Source: Hyphomicrobiaceae bacterium
GTDB taxonomy: Bacteria; Pseudomonadota; Alphaproteobacteria; Rhizobiales; Hyphomicrobiaceae
NCBI GenBank assembly: GCA_020638055.1
Contig: JACKJH010000001.1
Coordinates: 558,001-622,000, forward strand
DNA length: 64,000 nucleotides
Direction of reading: 5' to 3'
A program made the position numbers and the translations under genes. The notes beneath the pieces were generated by a model that searched no databases, was not told the origin of the DNA, and saw nothing but the letters and a program-made list of their open reading frames with translations. Of this stretch, positions 8,448 to 15,891 are shown in pieces (position 1 is the stretch's first letter; each line of letters starts with the position of its first letter).

Positions 8448-9785
8448 ATGCGGAACGACGGCAGGAAGGCTCAATACGGCAGGTCTTTTGGCATCATGTT
8501 CTCACATGCCGCTATCCTGCTTGCCGGGCTTGTCAGCGCATGTTCCGCTAACCTTGGAAATGGGGAAGGACCGCAGGCGAACATCGGACCGACAACGGGA
8601 GAGGCGCACAACGTAGCAAAAGCTACAAGCCGCGAAACCAAGATCGCCCTCATACTTCCAACGGCCGGGTTCGGGGCCTCGGCTGCGGTTGCCAAAAGCA
8701 TGAAGCAGGCAGGTGAGATGGCGTTGTTTGAGCGTGACGATCCAAACATCCGACTGTTGGTAAAAGATTCCGGTGGTAACGCAGAAGGGGCCCGTGTCGC
8801 CGCCGGTGAAGCTGTGCGCGACGGTGCGAACATCATTCTGGGTCCACTGTTCGCCAACTCGGTGAGCGCTGCTGCGCCAATCGCCAGGCAGGCAAACATA
8901 CCTGTGCTGGCTTTTTCGAATGACAATCGTGTGGCTGGCAACGGGGTCTACCTGATGAGTTTCCTGGCCACGCCGGAAATCGAACGTATCGTGTCTTTTG
9001 CGACTTCTCGTGGCAAGCGCCGCTTCGCGGCACTCATTCCCGCCGACGCGTATGGCGATACAGTCGAGCCAGCGTTTCGCGCCGCAGTACAGCGCAACGG
9101 CGGCACGCTCATCCACATCGAACGCTATCCCACCCGCGCGAACGCGATGCTTGAGCCTGTGAAACGCACCGCCGAAGCGATCAACACTGCTCAGGCCGCT
9201 GGCGCGCCGGTCGACGCCCTGTTCCTGCCCGGCGGCCAGGAAACGCTACCGCAGATAGCGCCGCTGCTGGCCTACAACGGTATTGATCCAAAGCGTGTGC
9301 AGTTGCTTGGCTCGGGTGCGTGGGACTATCCCAATGTCGGGCGGGAACAAACGTTGGTGGGTGGTTGGTACCCAAGCCCCGATCCGCGCGGTTGGCAGGA
9401 TTTTTCAGGTCGCTTCGCAAAAACGTTCGGCTCGGCCCCGCCGCGGCTGGCGAGTTTAGCGTACGATGCGGTTAACATCGCTGTTTCGCTTGCATCGGTT
9501 GATCCGCAAAGCGCCTTCAGCTCGGCGGCGTTGACCAATCCGCGCGGGTTCAATGGTGTCGACGGCAACGTCACATTCACACCCTCTGGACTATCGCAGC
9601 GGCAGCTCGCCGTGATCGAAATCCAGCAATATGGGAACAACGTGATCGATGCACCCCCGCAATTCACTGCTCAGCACACGGTAGCCCCCATGACCACGAG
9701 GCCGGTTGCGTATGGCGGCCCCGCGGCACAGGCGCCCGTCACCGGATCGGTCTACATTCCTGCCCCTATCCCTCCGAGATATTAA
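8448..9785 (+). CDS. Penicillin-binding-protein activator (LpoA-like) lipoprotein
   Basis: A 445-residue protein with a lipoprotein signal (hydrophobic stretch ending LVSAC, the modified cysteine) followed by a periplasmic-binding-protein fold of type I (TKIALILPTAGFGASAAVAKSMKQAGEMAL, GPLFANSVSAAAPIARQANIPVLAFSND). This matches the YraM/LpoA and receptor-family-ligand-binding group. LpoA activates PBP1a in enterobacteria; in alphaproteobacteria the same role is inferred, not shown. I chose the ATG at 8448 because AAGGA lies 7 bases upstream; earlier in-frame starts lack this. It pairs divergently with rsmI. Confidence 0.88.
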   Translation: MRNDGRKAQYGRSFGIMFSHAAILLAGLVSACSANLGNGEGPQANIGPTTGEAHNVAKATSRETKIALILPTAGFGASAAVAKSMKQAGEMALFERDDPNIRLLVKDSGGNAEGARVAAGEAVRDGANIILGPLFANSVSAAAPIARQANIPVLAFSNDNRVAGNGVYLMSFLATPEIERIVSFATSRGKRRFAALIPADAYGDTVEPAFRAAVQRNGGTLIHIERYPTRANAMLEPVKRTAEAINTAQAAGAPVDALFLPGGQETLPQIAPLLAYNGIDPKRVQLLGSGAWDYPNVGREQTLVGGWYPSPDPRGWQDFSGRFAKTFGSAPPRLASLAYDAVNIAVSLASVDPQSAFSSAALTNPRGFNGVDGNVTFTPSGLSQRQLAVIEIQQYGNNVIDAPPQFTAQHTVAPMTTRPVAYGGPAAQAPVTGSVYIPAPIPPRY

Positions 9786-9887
9786 AACAGACATCCATAG
9801 CCGTTCGCATATATGTCTGGTTTCACTTGTGGGTCTTGGCTTTGATCCCTACAGGCTTGGGCCGGGCACTTGGCCAACCAAATTCTA

Positions 9888-9992
9888 GATCGCGTTCACT
9901 TTTCATGGAATCGCGAACGCGCTCTATTTTCTTTTATTTTGAGCATGTTCTTCACGCCGAACCGCGTACACTTCGGCTGAACATGCTCTAAA
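9888..9992. repeat. Family B repeat, full copy
   Basis: Two hairpins lie side by side: GATCGCGTTC ... GCGAACGCG, then GAGCATGTTC ... GAACATGCTC. The copy at 37763-37867 is nearly identical over its whole length (for example CGCCGAACC versus CGCCAAACC). It sits between two genes on the + strand and could act as a terminator for the upstream gene. Confidence 0.9.
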
Positions 9993-10047
9993 GCGGCCTC
10001 AGTCTTCAACTGACGATCAACCAACAACGAATTCTGACCAAAACCGA

Positions 10048-10989
10048 ATGTCTTCTGTCCTTTTCATTGTTGCACCGGTGTTCGGCTTGATCGCGATCGG
10101 ATATTTTTCCGGGCGCTGGCATCTGGTTTCGGAAGCCGCTGCCAAAGGCATCTCTGATTTTGCGTTCACGCTGGCGATCCCGGCGCTGCTGTGCCGGACG
10201 GTTGCGAATGCGGAACTCGGTGATCTTGCGCCGCTTGGCATTCTTGCCAGTTTCTACGGTGCTGGTTTTGTTACCTGGATTGCGGCGACGAGCATCACCC
10301 ACTTGTTCCTGAAACGACCGGCAGCCGACGCGCCTGCCATTGCCATGACATCGGCTTTCGGCAATTCACTTATGCTCGGCCTGCCGTTGGCGATCGGCGT
10401 TTACGGCAACCTGGCCACGCCTGTTGTTGCACTCATCCTTGCCGTACATGCACCGATCTGGTGGGTTCTGGGTATGCTGCACTCGTCGGTAACGGGTGAT
10501 TTCACGGGACAGAGTCGCTTTTCAATCGTCAAGTCCACGATCAGTGATCTTACCCGTAACCCCATCATACTCGGCATCGCTGCTGGCGTGTTATGGCGCA
10601 TGACCGGCTTGCCCTTGCCGGCAACGATTGACCGGTTGCTTGAGCTCATGGCGCAGGCAAGTGTACCAACCGCGCTTGTTGCGCTTGGTTTGTCCTTGGT
10701 GAATTTCGAGATCAGGGGACAGTGGCCAACGCTTTCCAGCATGCTTTTGTTGAAGCTTGCATTGATGCCGGCTTTGGCATGGGCAATTGCAACTTACGTT
10801 TTTCAGCTCGATGCGACGACGCGCGGCATCATCGTCATCATCGCTGCGATGCCGACCGGCGCCAACGCCTTTCTGTTTGCAGTACGGCTTGACAGGGCCG
10901 TCAACTCGACCTCGGGCGCGGTTGCGCTTGGCACGCTTCTGGCTGCCGTCACAGCATCGCTGCTTGTTGTTTATTTGCACGCAGGTTGA
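10048..10989 (+). CDS. AEC family transporter (auxin efflux carrier-like)
   Basis: A 313-residue integral membrane protein with about ten hydrophobic segments in two halves, each with the helix-break pattern of AEC permeases. Visible family features are PVFGLIAIGYFSGRW, FTLAIPALLCRTVA, the SAFGNSLMLGLPLAIGVYG crossover segment and AAMPTGANAFLFAVRL near the C-terminus. Members export auxin, malate or other organic anions; the substrate cannot be told. It converges with the HNH gene, and 65 bases separate the two. Confidence 0.9.
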   Translation: MSSVLFIVAPVFGLIAIGYFSGRWHLVSEAAAKGISDFAFTLAIPALLCRTVANAELGDLAPLGILASFYGAGFVTWIAATSITHLFLKRPAADAPAIAMTSAFGNSLMLGLPLAIGVYGNLATPVVALILAVHAPIWWVLGMLHSSVTGDFTGQSRFSIVKSTISDLTRNPIILGIAAGVLWRMTGLPLPATIDRLLELMAQASVPTALVALGLSLVNFEIRGQWPTLSSMLLLKLALMPALAWAIATYVFQLDATTRGIIVIIAAMPTGANAFLFAVRLDRAVNSTSGAVALGTLLAAVTASLLVVYLHAG

Positions 10990-11054
10990 GGCCCGTCACA
11001 ATCGCCTATTTGCAAGACGCCAGACGGCTTGGCGGCGTAACCCGTGAGTGTGCG

Positions 11055-11660
11055 TCAAGGCTCCAGCTCGGTGTCCCAATAAAGATAATCGAGCCAGCTT
11101 TCGTGCAGATAGTTTGGCGGGAATTGACGCCCGTTGCGGTGCAGGTCGAACACCGTCGGTCGAACCGGCGCAATAGTCGGGTGCATGCCTGCGTCACTCG
11201 GCAAGGCGTTACCCTTGGCCAGATTGCATGGAGCGCAGGCTGTAACCACGTTGTCCCAACGCGTCAGACCACCCCGCGACCGCGGGATGACATGATCGAA
11301 TGTAAGATCCTCGCGAGCGCCGCAATATTGGCAACTGAAACGGTCGCGCAAGAAAACGTTGAAGCGGGTGAACGCAGGGAACAGCGCCGGCTTGACGTAT
11401 GTCTTCAGCGACACGACGCTTGGCAGGCGCATTTGAGACGTCGGACTGCGCACAAACCGGTCGTATTCAGAAACGATATTGACGCGATCAAGGAACACAG
11501 CCTTGACCGCATCCTGCCAGCTCCAGAGCGACAATGGATAGTAGCTCAATGGCCGGAAGTCGGCATTCAGAACCAAGGCCGGAAAAGCTTCCGGCGCTGT
11601 CGCATGGGCCAGCACGGCGCGTTGTCCTGATCGGGTCCTAAACAGAGAATCACAAACCAT
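11055..11660 (-). CDS. HNH endonuclease family protein
   Basis: A 201-residue protein with a zinc-bound HNH domain in its middle: C110-x2-C113 (CQYCG), D122-H123 (DHVIPRSRGG), the WDNVVTAC strand with N137, and C142-x2-C145 (CAPCN). The N-terminal part (ALVLNADFRPLSYYPLSLWSWQDAVKAV) is the extension of a widely conserved chromosomal HNH family found in many bacteria as a single-copy gene. Its substrate is unknown, and there is no methylase or restriction partner nearby. I see no sign of transfer. Confidence 0.9.
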   Translation of the reverse strand: MVCDSLFRTRSGQRAVLAHATAPEAFPALVLNADFRPLSYYPLSLWSWQDAVKAVFLDRVNIVSEYDRFVRSPTSQMRLPSVVSLKTYVKPALFPAFTRFNVFLRDRFSCQYCGAREDLTFDHVIPRSRGGLTRWDNVVTACAPCNLAKGNALPSDAGMHPTIAPVRPTVFDLHRNGRQFPPNYLHESWLDYLYWDTELEP

Positions 11661-11832
11661 ACTCTTGGTTTACGCGGACGGGATACTAGCCGCGCGTGTC
11701 AGTTCTGTGAAGCTAGACCGTAAGGTACCTGTAGAAACCGGTCACTTTCGGTAAAAAGTCTGCGCAATTGCGTGGTTGCACGATGTTCAGCGCAGACGAT
11801 ATCTGGAGGAGCGTTGCGCTGAAGGCTCACGC

Positions 11833-12504
11833 TCAGCACGTCAACGCGCGCTGCAGGAACCGTCCGCCGATTGCCAGACCTTCCATATCAATGCCGTGTC
11901 CGAGCCCTGGTGTCAGATGCCATTGGGAAGCCAATCCCGCTGCAGAGAGTGCATTGGCAGTAAAGGGCAGCGCGTCGGATGGGATGACTTCGTCGGCTTC
12001 ACCGTGCACCAACAGAATAGGTGGCTGATCGGAAGCAGACCGAGCCTCGCGATCTGTCGCCAGATGCTCCGGCCCGGCGATGATCCCAGAATACCCAAGT
12101 ATCGCGGCAGGCGTGACCGCGCGCCTCAAACCGACATGCAGCGACATCATGGTGCCCTGGCTAAAACCTACGAGCGCCAGCCGGCGCCCATCAAGGGCGT
12201 GTCTTGATAATTCCTTATCGATGAACTGGTCGAGCGAGGGGCCAGCGCGTAAGCACCCCTGCCAATATTCTTCCGGGTCGCGGAGGGTCAAATCGAACCA
12301 TTGGTACCCGGCCATTGCCTCGAACGGGAGGCGCTCGGGGGCATTGGGTGCAACAAATGCGGCTTCGGGCAGGATGTCGCGCCAGGCTTGTGCCAAGCCA
12401 ATCAGATCATCACCACTGGCGCCGTATCCATGAACCAGAACGACCAGGGCTTCCGCCTTGCCATTCTTGGGCGCAATGCGCGGGCCGTCGAGTTTAGCCG
12501 TCAT
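11833..12504 (-). CDS. Phospholipase/carboxylesterase-type alpha/beta hydrolase
   Basis: A 223-residue single-domain serine hydrolase of the Abhydrolase_2 (YpfH/carboxylesterase) group. The nucleophile elbow GFSQG gives S115, the acid is D171 (VHGEADEVIP) and the histidine is H203 (GLGHGID). No signal peptide is seen, so it is probably cytoplasmic. Its start codon overlaps the stop codon of the upstream glycosylase gene (ATGA), so the two are translationally coupled. The natural ester substrate is unknown. Confidence 0.9.
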   Translation of the reverse strand: MTAKLDGPRIAPKNGKAEALVVLVHGYGASGDDLIGLAQAWRDILPEAAFVAPNAPERLPFEAMAGYQWFDLTLRDPEEYWQGCLRAGPSLDQFIDKELSRHALDGRRLALVGFSQGTMMSLHVGLRRAVTPAAILGYSGIIAGPEHLATDREARSASDQPPILLVHGEADEVIPSDALPFTANALSAAGLASQWHLTPGLGHGIDMEGLAIGGRFLQRALTC

Positions 12505-13337
12505 TCGTCGATCACCTCTGTCGTGGCGTTGTTTGTTTTTTGCCGTCCACTCTTCTTGCTCGAATCGACGTGCTTTGCTTTTGATGTCACATTCGGGCTC
12601 TTTGCGGCAGCTTCGGGTTTTATGTCTCTCAGGTTTTTATAGTCGGCCCAGATCAGGCGGGCGGCCACGCCACGCCATGGCCGCCAGCGTTCGGCAATGG
12701 CCAGAGTTTCATTGGCGCTCACACGGTCTCCCAACGCGAACGCACGCGCGACGCCGACTTGCAGGGCGAGGTCACCAGCGGCCCACGCATCGGCACGGCC
12801 AAGGCAGAACATAATGAAAATGTCGGCCGTCCAAGGGCCGATCCCGTGTACTGCCGTCAATGCATCGCGAACTTCATCGTCGGTGGCGTTTATCAACTTG
12901 GCAATGGCAAGGGATGCCGGTTTCAACTTGCTGCTGCTTGATCCGTTTTGTTGGGCATTGACAGGCGGCTGTTTGAGGACGGCGTTGGCCAATGCTCGCA
13001 ATGTACGGACTTTTGCGCCAGACAAGCCCGCGTCCACAAGAGTTGCGTCATCTGCCTCGGTAAGACTGCGTGCGGTGACGCGACCGAGTGCCTTTTGCAG
13101 GCGCGCCCAGATGGCCGCCGCACTGGCGATGGAAAGCTGCTGCCCAACTATGATGCGCGCTAACCCGGAAAAGTCGGCCGGATAGCGACGCAATGGTGGC
13201 TCTCCGGCGCGGTCGTGCATTGCTTTCAATACCGGGCAGCGGCGGCGCAACACGCGAACGCCCTCGCGAATATCGCATTTTTCGCGAATGAGTTTTTGCG
13301 CGTTCATGTGTGTTGAGCCCGTTGTTCGCGCTATCAT
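12501..13337 (-). CDS. DNA-3-methyladenine glycosylase (AlkA/HhH-GPD family)
   Basis: A 278-residue base-excision repair glycosylase. The helix-hairpin-helix is VHGIGPWTADIFIMFCLG, followed by D189 (AAGDLALQ), the catalytic aspartate position. The protein lacks the N-terminal TBP-like domain of E. coli AlkA. Two odd features are a low-complexity insert near residues 125-145 (Q, S and N-rich) and a lysine/serine-rich tail after residue 240, probably disordered and DNA-binding. AGGA lies upstream of the ATG at 13337, which supports this start. It is coupled to the following esterase gene by a 4-base overlap. Confidence 0.9.
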   Translation of the reverse strand: MIARTTGSTHMNAQKLIREKCDIREGVRVLRRRCPVLKAMHDRAGEPPLRRYPADFSGLARIIVGQQLSIASAAAIWARLQKALGRVTARSLTEADDATLVDAGLSGAKVRTLRALANAVLKQPPVNAQQNGSSSSKLKPASLAIAKLINATDDEVRDALTAVHGIGPWTADIFIMFCLGRADAWAAGDLALQVGVARAFALGDRVSANETLAIAERWRPWRGVAARLIWADYKNLRDIKPEAAAKSPNVTSKAKHVDSSKKSGRQKTNNATTEVIDE

Positions 13338-13444
13338 GCGCTAATCCTACACGACCTCAGCGGCGTGAGAAACGTGGGGCCGTGCAGGCTCTGAGCGACC
13401 GCAAAATTCCTGCCGCTTTTCCAAATTCCAGGGAGACTCGCACG

Positions 13445-14023
13445 ATGACGCGTAAACATGCAAAATTCCTTCCCCTGGCTGTTGCGGCAACGGTTGCCGC
13501 CGCATTGCAAATTTATCCTGCGGGTGTTTTTTCAGGTTTGGAGTTGGCAACGTCGACGGCATACGCTGCGGCCGAACATTCTGAATTTCCGCCTGCAGGT
13601 GATTGGCGGACAATTTCGGACGACGCCTTGGGTTTCAAGATCGACTATCCGGGCAACATATTTCATCGTGTCGAGCGCGATGACGCGGTTAGCGGACACG
13701 TGCTTTTGTCCGACGACGGGCAGGCGCGGCTGATGATCGCCGCGTTCGACAATGATCTGGACTCATCGCTCAGGGATTACCGAAAGCATGTCCTGCAGTC
13801 GAGTTATGCCGGTTCCGACATCGACTATGCACCTGTGCGGCGAAGCTGGTTTGTTCTTTCGGGAACGCGTGAGGGCACAGAATTCTACGAGCGCGTTTCA
13901 TTCACGTGTTCAAACAGCCGTATAACGAGTTGGGCCATGCTCTACCCCTATGCTCAGCGAAACTACTACAATCGAGTGCTTGAGCAGATCGCGCGCACCT
14001 TCAGGCCATCTCGCGTGTGTTGA
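13445..14023 (+). CDS. Secreted protein of unknown function
   Basis: A 192-residue protein with a typical Sec signal peptide (KHAK, hydrophobic core, then AYAAAEH as cleavage region around residue 40). The mature part has a strand-rich pattern (GDWRTISDDALGFKIDYPGNIFHRVE ... GQARLMIAAFDND) and a C-terminal helix ending IARTFRPSRVC. It resembles small exported proteins of Hyphomicrobiales annotated only as hypothetical. I chose the ATG at 13445 because GGAG lies upstream and the signal peptide begins there. It is divergent from the AlkA-type gene. No function is assigned. Confidence 0.75.
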   Translation: MTRKHAKFLPLAVAATVAAALQIYPAGVFSGLELATSTAYAAAEHSEFPPAGDWRTISDDALGFKIDYPGNIFHRVERDDAVSGHVLLSDDGQARLMIAAFDNDLDSSLRDYRKHVLQSSYAGSDIDYAPVRRSWFVLSGTREGTEFYERVSFTCSNSRITSWAMLYPYAQRNYYNRVLEQIARTFRPSRVC

Positions 14024-14139
14024 ATTTCGATCACGCGGCTGATGCTTGTCCACTCCTTTTGTGGGCCGACATCGGATTATTCTTTCTGCTTTCTCCAGCC
14101 CACTGATATTCTCGCTGAGATTCTGGGGGTGGGGGAAAC

Positions 14140-14520
14140 ATGTTTCGAATTTTCGGGTTGGCGGTGACGATGGCGATCGTCAGCGGTTGCGCATCATCTT
14201 CGTCTGATATTCAGGCGGCGTATGTGTCGCCCTTGCAGTACGATAATTTGACCTGCTCCCAGCTTGGCGCTGAGGCTGAGCGCGTGTCAGCGCGGGCAGC
14301 ACAGGTGTCTGGAGTTCAGGACCAGAAGTCAACCAATGACGCTGTAGCAACCGGTGTTGCCATAGTTCTGTTCTGGCCGGCAGCTTTCTTCATAAAAGGA
14401 GACGGCCCAACGGCCACAGAATTGGCGCGACTTAAGGGCGAGTTTGAAACTATTGAAAAGGTCTCTATTCACAAAAACTGCAATTTGCAGTTCCGTAGGC
14501 AGACGCAGCCCAGCGCTTAG
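14140..14520 (+). CDS. Small lipoprotein of unknown function
   Basis: A 126-residue protein with a lipobox (MAIVSGC, cysteine at residue 17), then YDNLTCSQLGAEAERVSARAAQVSG, a hydrophobic patch AVATGVAIVLFWPAAFFIKG and the helix TATELARLKGEFETIEKVSIHKNC. This order (lipobox, two conserved cysteines, a single hydrophobic patch) is seen in a widespread family of small proteobacterial lipoproteins without known role. A G-rich ribosome-binding sequence precedes the ATG. The stop codon TAG merges directly with a family D half-repeat. Confidence 0.75.
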   Translation: MFRIFGLAVTMAIVSGCASSSSDIQAAYVSPLQYDNLTCSQLGAEAERVSARAAQVSGVQDQKSTNDAVATGVAIVLFWPAAFFIKGDGPTATELARLKGEFETIEKVSIHKNCNLQFRRQTQPSA

Positions 14521-14534
14521 AGCGCCGTGCGATA
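14518..14534. repeat. Family D half-repeat at a stop codon
   Basis: The sequence TAGAGCGCCGTGCGAT is one arm of the perfect palindrome at 24135-24166, and its TAG is the stop codon of the lipoprotein gene. A second half-copy lies near 19678-19690. Confidence 0.6.
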
Positions 14535-14667
14535 AATCGGAACCAATTGTATTTCTCAAGCAGTGAACCGATCGAGCAGGCGTGCTGCAACACGTCTCAA
14601 ATTTTTTAGATGAACTGTAGCTGGCATTGCGGCAGAGCGTGCAAAGTCATGCCATGAATACTGCCAC

Positions 14668-15594
14668 TTGCCAGCACCGGACATCGTTGACATGCCCCAC
14701 CCGAAACCCGCCGTTTTTCGTTTCGCGCCGAGCCCCAACGGAGAACTGCATCTGGGGCATGCGCTTTCGGCCATGATCGGACACGATTGGGCAAAGCGTC
14801 TGGGTGGCCGATTTCTGGTTCGCATTGAGGACATCGACGTCGATCGCAGCCGCGATGAACATTTGCGCTCTATTCTCGACGACCTGGCTTGGCTGGGCCT
14901 AAGCTGGGAAAAGCCGGAGCTTCATCAGTCACAACATTTCGGTGTCTATCGGGACGCTGCTGCCAAACTAACCGACCTTGGGGTTCTCTATCCCTGCTTT
15001 GCCACCCGCGGGCAGATTGCTGCGAGCGTGGGCGCAGCGGTGGCCGCTGGCGGTCGTGAAGAGCGCGATCCTGACGGTGCGCCGATTTATCCCGGGCTTC
15101 ATCGCGGGCTCGACAAGGCAGAGATAACGGCTCGCCAGGCTGGCGGGGAGCGTGCAGCTTTGCGTCTTGATATGGTGAAAGCACTTGGCATTGCAAAAGC
15201 GCGCCTCGCGGGAAGGCCATTGACGTTCCGCGAAATCGCTTCCGATGACAGCGAGCGCATCGTTTGTGCCGATCCGGCCCGTTGGGGGGATGCTGTTTTG
15301 ATGCGCAAGGACACGCCGGCCAGTTACCATCTTTCGGTGGTGGTGGACGATGCCAGGCAAGGCATAACGCATGTGACCCGCGGTGCTGATTTGTATGCCG
15401 CGACCGACCTGCACCGCCTATTGCAGGTTCTTTTGGATGTTCCCGAGCCGCTTTATCACCATCATCGCCTGTTGCGCGGTGCCGACGGTCGAAAACTTGC
15501 CAAAAGCACGGGCGCACCACGTTTGAAGGACCTTCGTGCGCAGGGGGTGACGGCTGACGATATCCGACGCCAATTGGGCTTGCGGCCACGCTAA
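14668..15594 (+). CDS. gluQ: Glutamyl-Q tRNA(Asp) synthetase
   Basis: A 308-residue truncated glutamyl-tRNA synthetase paralogue that lacks the anticodon-binding domain. It transfers glutamate to the queuosine at position 34 of tRNA(Asp). Motifs are FAPSPNGELHLGHALSA (HIGH-like), FLVRIEDIDVDRSRDEH, YHLSVVVDDARQGITHVTRG and GADGRKLAKSTGA (KMSKS-like). Length fits GluQRS rather than full GltX. A second ATG eight codons in (MPHPKP) may be the true start. The stop codon TAA runs straight into a family A repeat. Confidence 0.93.
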   Translation: MPAPDIVDMPHPKPAVFRFAPSPNGELHLGHALSAMIGHDWAKRLGGRFLVRIEDIDVDRSRDEHLRSILDDLAWLGLSWEKPELHQSQHFGVYRDAAAKLTDLGVLYPCFATRGQIAASVGAAVAAGGREERDPDGAPIYPGLHRGLDKAEITARQAGGERAALRLDMVKALGIAKARLAGRPLTFREIASDDSERIVCADPARWGDAVLMRKDTPASYHLSVVVDDARQGITHVTRGADLYAATDLHRLLQVLLDVPEPLYHHHRLLRGADGRKLAKSTGAPRLKDLRAQGVTADDIRRQLGLRPR

Positions 15595-15693
15595 AGCGCA
15601 TTGCGATCCGATGGAATCGGATCAGCGCTCTAGCTTTTGGTTTTATCGCATTTTCTGCGCCGAACCGGCGTCCACTTCGTCGGAAAATACTCG
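15593..15693. repeat. Family A repeat, single copy after gluQ
   Basis: The repeat begins at the gluQ stop codon. Hairpin 1 is intact (GATCCGAT / ATCGGATC, ending CGCTCTAG). Hairpin 2 is diverged (CGCCGAACCGGCGTCCAC). In the minus-strand peptide frame this copy has a TAA stop after QKMR, unlike the copy inside the DUF1287 gene. Confidence 0.88.
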
Positions 15694-15891
15694 AGATATC
15701 TTTGATTTGTGTTCTGGATCCACTGCCGTTTGACGACCTTTGCCCAGGATGGTCAGGATTTCGGGGTTCGCGTGAAAATTCATTTTCCTGTTTAAATGGT
15801 AAGCGATTGCGCCGTATGATTAAAACTGTGTGAGAGGTGAACCCGTGACGGGCGGGTACAAGGGCCAGCGCCGGCCGAAATTGGCGGTGCT

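Noticed and set aside
10986..11630. A 214-codon + strand frame
   Set aside because: It overlaps almost all of the HNH gene on the other strand, which has clear zinc and HNH motifs.
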